From: Caulobacteraceae bacterium
GTDB lineage: Bacteria > Pseudomonadota > Alphaproteobacteria > Caulobacterales > Caulobacteraceae
Direction of reading: 5' to 3'
NCBI GenBank assembly: GCA_019247715.1
Contig: JAFBAO010000077.1
Coordinates: 1 to 41,382, forward strand
DNA: 41,382 nucleotides
Both the position numbers and the translations under genes were made by a program. The notes under the pieces are model-generated. The model made no database searches, was not told where the DNA came from, and was given only the letters and a program-made list of their open reading frames with translations. This document shows, piece after piece, positions 36,288-41,382 of this stretch. The first letter of the stretch is position 1, and every line of letters starts with the position of its first letter.

Positions 36288-37316
36288 CTATGCCACCGGC
36301 GCGTCGCAGAAATCCGTCTCAGTCATCCACATTCGATGGAGCGCCACCGCCAATTTTCGCGCAACCGCGATCGAAGCCTTCGCGAAACCGCGGCGTGCTC
36401 GCACTTCAAGTCCCCATTCCTTCAGACGGGACCGCTTCTTTACTTTGACGAGAATTATTCGTGCCGCCAGGAAGAGGGTGGAACGCGCGCTAGCGTCGCC
36501 GCACTTCGAAATCCGGCTTCGTCGTTCGACCGGCCCGGACTGGTGAATCCTGGGCGTAAGGCCAAGATGGACGCCAACATCACGCGAGTTCGCAAAGCGT
36601 TCCGGAACGTCGATCGCCGACTTGTAGATGAGGGCTGTGAGGGCGGCGACACCTGGCGCAGTCATCAATCGGCGACAAACGGGATCGGCTCGCGCCATAG
36701 CGACGATCTCACCCTCGATCAGCTTAGCTTTTTCGACGAGAACCGCCCGCGCACCGAGAAGCGCTTCAGTTACGGACCGCAGCGGCTCATTGGCGTCTCT
36801 CAGGACAAGATCAACTCTGCGATGAAATGTATTTCGGAGTCCGCCGGCAGCAAGCTTGAGCCCGTACTGCAATAGCGCCTGCCGGATCAGATTTTCTGTG
36901 TCTCTGGATTTGCTCAGCAGCATCTTTCTGGTTGTGATCAGCAGCTTCGCATGCTGGCTTTGAGCCGACTTTATATGAACGGCCTTATAGATTCCGGCCC
37001 GCATGAGCTCGGCTATACCCCGCGCGTCGTTTCGGTCGGTCTTGTTGAGCCGGGCCTTCAGGACGCCGTGAGCATGGCGCGCCTCGATGCAGATCACGGG
37101 AAACCCGACCTTCGCGAGTCCATCGTAAATCCAGGGTGCGAAGGACATCGACTCGATCCCGATCCGCCGATAGCGCTCTCGCCTACCGCGCAGAAAGGCG
37201 ATGATCTCCTTCGGATCGGTCCCAACCTCGCCCTCCGCCACCAGGACGCCATCAGCGTTGAGGATGCAGATCGCGGTGGTGTGCTTGGAGGCGTCTAGGC
37301 CGACGAACAAAGGCAT
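36288..37316 (-). CDS. IS110-family transposase
   Basis: A 342-residue DEDD-type transposase. The N-terminal RuvC-like domain has GLDASKHTTAICIL (Asp8), RIGIESMSFAPW (Glu55) and the NKTDRNDARGIAELMRAG block with Asp93 and Asp96. The C-terminal transposase-20 domain has TAPGVAALTALIYK, DVGVHLGLTPRIHQSG and RRSRISKCGDASARSTLF. Nothing in the frame is broken, so it may be active. IS110 enzymes recombine DNA guided by a structured bridge RNA encoded in a non-coding end. A neighbouring XRE gene's own terminator-like hairpin (37385-37399) leaves at most about 70 bases of upstream non-coding DNA. I could not define the element ends. Confidence 0.95.
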   Translation of the reverse strand: MPLFVGLDASKHTTAICILNADGVLVAEGEVGTDPKEIIAFLRGRRERYRRIGIESMSFAPWIYDGLAKVGFPVICIEARHAHGVLKARLNKTDRNDARGIAELMRAGIYKAVHIKSAQSQHAKLLITTRKMLLSKSRDTENLIRQALLQYGLKLAAGGLRNTFHRRVDLVLRDANEPLRSVTEALLGARAVLVEKAKLIEGEIVAMARADPVCRRLMTAPGVAALTALIYKSAIDVPERFANSRDVGVHLGLTPRIHQSGPVERRSRISKCGDASARSTLFLAARIILVKVKKRSRLKEWGLEVRARRGFAKASIAVARKLAVALHRMWMTETDFCDAPVA

Positions 37317-37365
37317 GGCTGGCTCCTTCTTCGAGAGGCGAACCGAGTGTCGCCCTCTCCAGCCA
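37316..37365. other. Nested inverted repeats just upstream of the IS110 transposase
   Basis: TGGCTGG (37316-37322) pairs with CCAGCCA (37359-37365). Inside them AGAGGCGA pairs with TCGCCCTCT except for one extra base. The structure adjoins the transposase start, and its inner strand includes the likely AAGGAG ribosome site, so it could control translation or belong to the element's left end or a bridge RNA. All of these are inference. Confidence 0.4.
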
Positions 37366-37384
37366 GTTCATCTCAGAGTCGATT

Positions 37385-37399
37385 GGCCCTTTCGGGGCC
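37385..37399 (-). terminator. Short hairpin after the XRE gene
   Basis: GGCCC and GGGCC flank a TTTCG-type loop; on the minus strand this lies 23 bases past the XRE stop. A T-tract is lacking, so it is a weak candidate terminator. It bounds how far the IS element can extend to the right. Confidence 0.4.
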
Positions 37400-37421
37400 G
37401 GGGACGCGCCAGCGCGACGCC

Positions 37422-37649
37422 CTAGCCGCGCGGCCCCTCGTCCAGGCCCTCGTAGAAGTAGCTCACCGGCACCTCCAGCGCCTGGGCCAGCGCCCAGAGC
37501 CTGGCGGCCGACATGCGGCTCGCGCCGCACTCGTACTTCTGGATCTGCTGGAAGCCGACGCCGATCGCCACCGCCACGTCCTGCTGGGTGCGGTTGAGCA
37601 GGCGCCGCCTGGCGCGCAAGCGCTTGCCGAGATGGACATCGATGTCCAT
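37422..37649 (-). CDS. XRE-family helix-turn-helix regulator
   Basis: A 75-residue DNA-binding protein. It begins MDIDVHLGKRLRARRRLLN, then TQQDVAVAIGVGFQQIQKYECG forms the helix-turn-helix with the FQQIQKYE recognition helix, then ARLWALAQALEVPVSYFYEGL. That order and length match small XRE/SinR-like regulators widespread in alphaproteobacteria. The ATG at 37649 has AAGGGGCG close upstream and gives the standard N-terminus; the open frame upstream adds no homology. It is next to the IS110 element and divergent from a small membrane protein. Target unknown. Confidence 0.88.
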   Translation of the reverse strand: MDIDVHLGKRLRARRRLLNRTQQDVAVAIGVGFQQIQKYECGASRMSAARLWALAQALEVPVSYFYEGLDEGPRG

Positions 37650-37805
37650 GCGCCCCTTCCTGGCCCCAACGTCCCTGAGCGGGACTCGTCGAGGGAGAGG
37701 AGCAAGCTGCATGCCCCCAGCGGGGCGCTTGGGTTTACAGCCGGCCGCGAAGCAGCGAAGCTCCCGCGCCGGCGCAGAAAGCGCGGGTCGCGAGGGGGCG
37801 GCAGA

Positions 37806-38000
37806 ATGCGGCTGGTGGGCGTTCTCTTTGTCGCGGTAGGCGCGGGGCTCTCGGTCCTGAACGGCTTCGTGATCGTCTTCAGCCACCGCACCTTCGGCGC
37901 CTGGGATCCGGTCTTCGGAACGCTGCTGGAGGCCCCGGCGGCCGCCAGCCTCATCGCCGGCGCCTGGCTGATCGGCCAGACCCCGCGCTCCATGGATTAA
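37806..38000 (+). CDS. Small two-helix membrane protein
   Basis: A 64-residue protein starting MRLVGVLFVAVGAGLSVLNG with two hydrophobic segments, the first at about 2-28 and the second around APAAASLIAGAWLIG. A GAGGGGGCGG stretch precedes the ATG at 37806. It is divergent from the XRE gene across about 156 bases. Its last 50 bases overlap the end of the opposite-strand hypothetical gene. Not recognised. Confidence 0.6.
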   Translation: MRLVGVLFVAVGAGLSVLNGFVIVFSHRTFGAWDPVFGTLLEAPAAASLIAGAWLIGQTPRSMD

Positions 38001-38364
38001 GACCGGCGATTCGCCCCCGGGCGGCGACGGCCGTCCTCCTCAGCCGAGCGGCGGAGCGGCGCGCAAGGGTGTTCGCAGCCGGAACAGCGCCCTTGCTCAG
38101 CCAGTCCAACGCTGTCCGTAGGACGATGGATGTGCGGCTGGCCTCCCGCTCCAACCAAACGGCCGCGCTGTGCGGCGCATTGGCGACAGCCGGAATGGCG
38201 ATCCTGCTGACCCAAAGCCTCACCACTTCCGCGCCGCTTACGTCGGCGGCGTAGTCGGGCCGCCGCGCTCCGCAGGCTTTGCAGGTCACATGGCCCGCTA
38301 CCCCGCGGCTCAGGCGCCAGTCGTGGCCCCGAACCATACACGCCAGATAGGCCAGGTACTTCAT
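37951..38364 (-). CDS. Hypothetical protein with a CxxC knuckle
   Basis: A 137-residue frame starting MKYLAYLACMVRGHDWRLSR, followed by GHVTCKACGARRPD. The Cys-x-x-Cys with a nearby His-Asp-Trp resembles small uncharacterised proteins in which a GHDWR/S and VTCKxCG pair bind a metal. The rest is Ala/Arg-rich and helical, ending in a strongly basic SGRSARRRR tail. It has no signal peptide. The start at 38364 is the one that exposes the conserved-looking N-terminus; the frame upstream is not convincing. The 3' end overlaps the small membrane-protein gene on the other strand by 50 bases, so one of the pair could be shorter than drawn. Confidence 0.5.
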   Translation of the reverse strand: MKYLAYLACMVRGHDWRLSRGVAGHVTCKACGARRPDYAADVSGAEVVRLWVSRIAIPAVANAPHSAAVWLEREASRTSIVLRTALDWLSKGAVPAANTLARRSAARLRRTAVAARGRIAGLNPWSAGSGRSARRRR

Positions 38365-38488
38365 GAGGCATCGCCCCGGTCTGGCGCTAAAAGCACCGAG
38401 CCCGAGCCGAACGAGGCTCGCGGCCCGGTTCATTAGTACCCTTGAGCCTTGCCGCAAGCGAGCCGAATCCCCTGAGGCGTGAGGACGC

Positions 38489-38581
38489 CTAGCGCCTGCG
38501 CCTCACGGCCCAGACGAGTGCGGCGACGCCGAAGGCGAAGGCGCCGAGATCGGCCAACAGGGGACCATCCAAGACGATCAC
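38489..38581 (-). CDS. Thirty-residue putative membrane microprotein
   Basis: A 30-codon frame with a GTG start (38581) and a strong AAGGAGGA site on the minus strand at 38585-38592, six bases before it. The product is one hydrophobic helix (LADLGAFAFGVAALVWAV) followed by a basic RRRR-type end, the layout of small inner-membrane peptides such as KdpF-like or regulatory microproteins. The ribosome site is far better than for most short frames here, which is why I include it. It lies 76 bases downstream of the Cys-rich exported protein gene on the same strand. Confidence 0.5.
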   Translation of the reverse strand: MIVLDGPLLADLGAFAFGVAALVWAVRRRR

Positions 38582-38657
38582 GGAATCCTCCTTCAAGAGA
38601 CGAGGAGGATCATCGGCTCGGGATGTTGCGAGTTGTGAATCGCGGAGGGGCCCCTGC

Positions 38658-38912
38658 CTAGGGCTTGTGGCAGACCTTGTCCTTGGCGATGCAGCTATTG
38701 CCGCAGGGCTTGCCGACGGTGCAGTGGGGCGGGTGACCACCCGTGGTCGCCGACGCAGCAGCGGCGGTCGTCGCGGGAGCTGCGGTCGCCGCGGCGGCAG
38801 GCGGACACTTGATGAACTTGCCCGTTTTGGGGTCCTTGCACTGCTTGGCGTCGGCGGCGCCGGCCGCAAGTGCGATCGCAACCGCCGCAATCAAAGCAAG
38901 TGATCGCCGCAT
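38658..38912 (-). CDS. Exported Cys-rich small protein
   Basis: An 84-residue protein with a signal peptide (MRRSLALIAAVAIALAAG, cut near ADAK). The mature protein has KQCKDPKTGKFIKCPP, a Thr/Ala-rich spacer, and HCTVGKPCGNSCIAKDKVCHKP at the end. The six cysteines in the two blocks suggest disulfides or metal binding, and the final block recalls a short motif I have seen in secreted proteins of many proteobacteria. A GGGAGG site precedes the ATG at 38912. Expected location is the periplasm or outside the cell. Function is unknown. Confidence 0.78.
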   Translation of the reverse strand: MRRSLALIAAVAIALAAGAADAKQCKDPKTGKFIKCPPAAAATAAPATTAAAASATTGGHPPHCTVGKPCGNSCIAKDKVCHKP

Positions 38913-39004
38913 GGTAACCTCCCTCATGGTTGACGGAGCTACCTTTGCCGTAGACCACCCGATGGGCAAGGCGCCTTGGCGCTACCCGTCGAAGCGGCGT
39001 CGCC

Positions 39005-39181
39005 TCACCCCCGAAATTCGCGACCCACAGCGCCGCCGGTCTCGACTTCGACGTGGCGGTTATCCTCTGTGATCTGCCCGAGCAGCCTGAAAAGCTCATT
39101 TTGGTCTGAAGCCTTAGGTTCCCGGGCTCTGCGTTCTTCATGAGCGTCGCCGTTTGCTTGAGCTTTGCCCTTGGCGTTCAT
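39005..39181 (-). CDS. Small protein with a MazE/antitoxin-like C-terminal tail
   Basis: A 58-residue frame beginning MNAKGKAQANGDAHEERRAR and ending in LFRLLGQITEDNRHVEVETG followed by GAVGREFRG. The ending resembles the toxin-binding tail of MazE-type antitoxins (ITPENxHxEVxxGxxVGxE), but the N-terminal AbrB DNA-binding domain is missing and no toxin gene follows. It starts one base after the methyltransferase stop (TGATATG), so translation is probably coupled. Antitoxin remnant or unrelated; I would not call it a functional TA pair. Confidence 0.5.
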   Translation of the reverse strand: MNAKGKAQANGDAHEERRAREPKASDQNELFRLLGQITEDNRHVEVETGGAVGREFRG

Positions 39182-39182
39182 A

Positions 39183-39989
39183 TCAGGTTCCGAACCGGGG
39201 ATCGTATCGAGCCAACCCAAAGGGGGGCGGGTAGATGTGGAGTCGGTTCTCGCCCCGGAATGGTCGCGCCACAGTGAGTAGGCGGCTCGTGTATGGGGGC
39301 GCCTCGAAGTTCAAGTGGTCGGGGACCTTCTGATAGCGGAGGCGCGGTCCGGTCTTCGGCTGCATCGGCGCCATCCATTCCTGACGCTCCGGCCTCAAGT
39401 AAGCAGCCTCCAGCAGCTCGTTCAGCACATGTTGGGTCGGGATGAAGATGGACGTGAATCGGTTTGAGAAGTCGATCAAAGCCGTGTTGGGTCGAAGGCC
39501 GGCGGTGATGTCTCCCTCCAGGACCACAATCGAGTCCTCGTGACAGCAATGGCGCAATTGGCCGAACGCGTGGAATGGGTCGTGGAGGTGGTAATAGACC
39601 CCGAGACACAGGATGATGTCGAACGTCCTGCCGAGGCTCTGCAGGTCATAGACTGACCGACGCTGATCGAGTTCGATCGACGAGGTGAGCAACTCGCGCG
39701 CCAGGCGCACCCCCTCTCCTGAAGCCCAGTTCTGGGAAACATCGTCCGTGGCCAACACGTGGCTCGCGCCGCGCCCCTCGGCGTAGAAACTCCACATGCC
39801 GTCCCAGCAACCGACGTCGAGGACCGTCTTGCCCGCGAAGTCGATGCAATTGAGTTCCCGGCGGATAAAGTCCCAGAGCCCCCGGTGGGCGGCGGAGTCG
39901 GGCGTCTGAGACACAGCCCTGATCCCACCCGGAAATTCGAACTCGTGGTACCAGTTGACCGCGGCTACCCGCTGTTCGGCCTCGCTCAT
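39183..39989 (-). CDS. SAM-dependent methyltransferase
   Basis: A 268-residue class I methyltransferase. SAM-binding motif I is KTVLDVGCWDGMWSFYAEGRGA, followed by an acidic loop (VLATDDVSQNW) and motif IV-like FDIILCLGVYYHLHDPF. The opening VNWYHEFEFPGGIRAVSQTPD and the region just before motif I resemble the CmoB/DUF1698-like methyltransferases, some of which act on tRNA or on polyketide and sugar substrates. The ATG at 39989 (MSEAEQRVAAV) is preceded by AGGAG at some distance. No CmoA gene is nearby, so the substrate is not established. A small MazE-tail-like gene is coupled downstream. Confidence 0.88.
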   Translation of the reverse strand: MSEAEQRVAAVNWYHEFEFPGGIRAVSQTPDSAAHRGLWDFIRRELNCIDFAGKTVLDVGCWDGMWSFYAEGRGASHVLATDDVSQNWASGEGVRLARELLTSSIELDQRRSVYDLQSLGRTFDIILCLGVYYHLHDPFHAFGQLRHCCHEDSIVVLEGDITAGLRPNTALIDFSNRFTSIFIPTQHVLNELLEAAYLRPERQEWMAPMQPKTGPRLRYQKVPDHLNFEAPPYTSRLLTVARPFRGENRLHIYPPPFGLARYDPRFGT

Positions 39990-40144
39990 GGTCAGGGTCT
40001 GTCTCCTGGAAGAGGATGGGCGACGGCGCGATAGCACCAATCGGCGCTCAACGGTTCGCAATCAGCTCCCGCCGGCGTGTTAGCTGCCAAGATGGGGAGT
40101 CTTTCGCTCCGGGTGATATGCTGGCGGAAGCGGGGGCCCGTCAA

Positions 40145-40315
40145 ATGACGCGAAGGCGCAAGAGGTTGCATTTAGCGCTTCTGACGCTCAGCTTTGCATT
40201 CATCCCCAACAATCCGGCCACCTTCTGGTATGTCGTCCCCGAGGTGGTCTGTGGGTGGTGGTTCACAGGCGAAGACCAATGGCGCTGCGATATGGAGCCG
40301 GTCGCTCCGCCTTGA
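40145..40315 (+). CDS. Possible small exported or membrane protein
   Basis: A 56-residue frame starting MTRRRKRLHLALLTLSFAFI, a basic then hydrophobic opening like a signal peptide or anchor, followed by PNNPATFWYVVPEVVCGWWF. A GGGGG stretch lies nine bases before the ATG. The family is not recognised and the frame could be chance. Confidence 0.3.
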   Translation: MTRRRKRLHLALLTLSFAFIPNNPATFWYVVPEVVCGWWFTGEDQWRCDMEPVAPP

Positions 40316-40461
40316 TGCGGTTGCGGGTTGGCCGGCGTTCCGACCGTCACTCGAAGCACCCTCGGAAGCAGGGTGCCCCATTCGTTCCCCTCCGCGCCCA
40401 CTATTCTATCGGTGGTCGAGCCGCTTGATTCGCCTTTCGTCCCGAATGCAGTCGCGCACCC

Positions 40462-40508
40462 AGACTGGCCAGTCTTCTGGAAAACAAATGTGAGTGCGCC
40501 CCCCCCCC
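40462..40508. repeat. Palindrome and poly-C tract
   Basis: AGACTGGCCAGTCT (40462-40475) is a perfect 14-base palindrome. Ten consecutive C follow at 40499-40508. They lie 35-80 bases before the small gene at 40543. The homopolymer is the longest seen in the window and might slip during replication or sequencing. Confidence 0.4.
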
Positions 40509-40542
40509 GGATGCGCAATTCTAGCAAGGCAAGAGGGCGGCC

Positions 40543-40743
40543 GTGTCCACCACCTACCGGCTTTATCTCCTGGATTGGGACGACCACTTCGTTGGCGTCG
40601 TTCACTTGACCGCGAACAGCGACAAGCAAGCCGTTCGCCTTGCGGCCCAAAACCCCGCCAGGGTCGCAAGCATGGAGCTCTGGGACCAGGCCCGCTTCGT
40701 GAAGCGGTTCGAGCAGCCAAAAAAAGAAAAGGCCGCAGAATAA
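40543..40743 (+). CDS. Small conserved-looking protein
   Basis: A 66-residue protein beginning MSTTYRLYLLDWDDHFVGVV, then HLTANSDKQAVRLAAQNPARVASMELWDQARFVKRFEQ. The YRLYLLDxDDHxxG opening, a short helix with AxxxA, and an ELWxxARxVxRF ending match a small family of unknown role that is common in alphaproteobacteria. The start is GTG at 40543, preceded by AAGAGGG. It has no partner gene. The upstream 40316-40542 stretch contains a palindrome and a poly-C tract. Confidence 0.75.
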   Translation: MSTTYRLYLLDWDDHFVGVVHLTANSDKQAVRLAAQNPARVASMELWDQARFVKRFEQPKKEKAAE

Positions 40744-40800
40744 GCTGGCATTCCGAGACGGAACGCGCCCCGGCCGGAGCCGGAGCGCCAGTGGAGAACC

Positions 40801-41154
40801 CTATGCCGCAGCTTCAACGCGGCTCCGCTTCGAACGGTTCCGCTTGGGAGGCTGGGGCTCCGCCGCCAGCATCTCCAACTCCCGCTCCACCGCCTGCAGT
40901 GTCGTCTTCGTCACGCACCGCCAGACCCTGAAGTCACTGCGGACCGTCCCGAGGACGTTCCCGGTGTGTTGGCGCTGGTAGCGGGCGCATTCCAGCTCGG
41001 CCTCGGCGAGGCTCTCGAACCGGTGGGCCTTGGCGGGATCGAGGACCACGACCAGGTGATGGCGCTTGGCCTCGCGGCAGATGTAGCGGGCGCGGGGCTG
41101 GTCAAACGCGGCGATGATGTAGGACTCGGTCGTGGTGGGCTTCGGTGGTTTCAT
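40801..41154 (-). CDS. Hypothetical protein
   Basis: A 117-residue basic protein starting MKPPKPTTTESYIIAAFDQP. It has an ICREAKRHHLVVVLDPAKAHRFESLAEAELE segment and ends in a strongly basic RNRSKRSRVE stretch. No signal peptide, membrane helix or known domain is visible, and I do not recognise it. The ATG at 41154 is the best start; codons upstream look non-coding. The 3' end converges on the small GTG gene with about 57 bases between. Confidence 0.55.
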   Translation of the reverse strand: MKPPKPTTTESYIIAAFDQPRARYICREAKRHHLVVVLDPAKAHRFESLAEAELECARYQRQHTGNVLGTVRSDFRVWRCVTKTTLQAVERELEMLAAEPQPPKRNRSKRSRVEAAA

Positions 41155-41243
41155 AGGCCGCAGATAGGAGCGGCTCGGCCATGGCAAGCGGGGCCGCGCC
41201 TGACCCCGAAGGAAGCCCCCGGCACGGGGCATGCCGGGTGCGG

Positions 41244-41311
41244 ATTCCGACGATGCCGCCCGCCCATTCCGAGATGATCGCGCCCATCATTCCGAGATGA
41301 TGCCGCCCACC
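41244..41311. repeat. Three tandem 22-23-base repeats
   Basis: Units at 41244-41265, 41266-41288 and 41289-41311 each begin ATTCCGA and continue with a GATG/GCGCCC-type core. The last two are nearly identical; the first has a CG in place of GAT. Each carries an internal CATCAT...ATGATG-like symmetry. They lie about 90 bases upstream of the gene at 41154, near the right edge of the window, so they may be operators for it or for a gene beyond the edge. Confidence 0.5.
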
Positions 41312-41382
41312 CGAGGGGTCGTCGTTGGCGGGTTGATATAGGGGCTGGCCGGGGGGCTCGGTCAAGCCTGGGCTTGGGGTGC

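Noticed and set aside
40141..40650. Minus-strand frame of 169 codons
   Set aside because: Crosses the poly-C tract and a better-supported plus-strand gene; no domain seen.
41102..41365. Minus-strand frame of 87 codons at the right edge
   Set aside because: Overlaps the tandem repeats and lacks a ribosome site.

Overview
The window reads as chromosomal DNA of a GC-rich alphaproteobacterium, most likely a Caulobacteraceae member such as Phenylobacterium or Caulobacter. The grounds are the hemC-hemD-mitofilin-hemY cluster divergent from tsaD-gpsA, ATP-cone-less NrdA, MaeB with a phosphotransacetylase-like tail, and dense packing with many 4-base start/stop overlaps. No database search was possible, so the taxonomic call is inference.

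Region 1 (1-2616) holds the 3' end of an RhlE-like DEAD-box helicase, then a cold-shock/translation cluster: csp, an IF-1 paralogue with a basic tail and a zinc-ribbon-like small protein. A second csp follows with a long structured leader, then a 54-residue basic protein, an AT-richer patch with nested palindromes, and tRNA-Thr(CGT). Region 2 (2685-9616) is the minus-strand heme operon hemC-hemD-mitofilin/Mic60-like-hemY, with the plus-strand run tsaD-gpsA-YciI-Rieske divergent from it. Region 3 (9606-21724) is ordinary metabolism: creatininase-family hydrolase, 1-Cys peroxiredoxin, acetyl-CoA synthetase, MBL hydrolase, a fused double M16 protease, malic enzyme, dapB and an amidase.

Region 4 (21758-29753) contains nrdA and nrdB, the two halves of a class I ribonucleotide reductase. 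They lie about 4.3 kb apart with a secreted protein, a GST, uppP, an SDR and two small envelope proteins between them. Both nrd genes carry a pair of NrdR-box-like sites spaced about three helical turns, so a shared repressor may coordinate them. A perfect 16-base inverted repeat lies upstream of the GST gene.

Region 5 (29764-35377) has a frameshifted acyltransferase coupled to a nitroreductase, AMP nucleosidase, a REP-like palindrome cluster, a class V aminotransferase, a yggT-DUF167 pair and tRNA-Ala(CGC). Region 6 (35378-41382) is accessory in character. It has about 900 bases without a convincing gene beside the tRNA, an IS110-family transposase, an XRE regulator, several small orphan proteins including one of 30 residues, a SAM methyltransferase coupled to a MazE-tail-like protein, and a short tandem repeat at the right edge. 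I saw no CRISPR array, prophage module, recognisable defence system or replication origin. The strongest non-routine signals are the paired NrdR-like sites, the IF-1 paralogue cluster, the structured leader of the second csp and the tRNA-Ala/IS110 zone.
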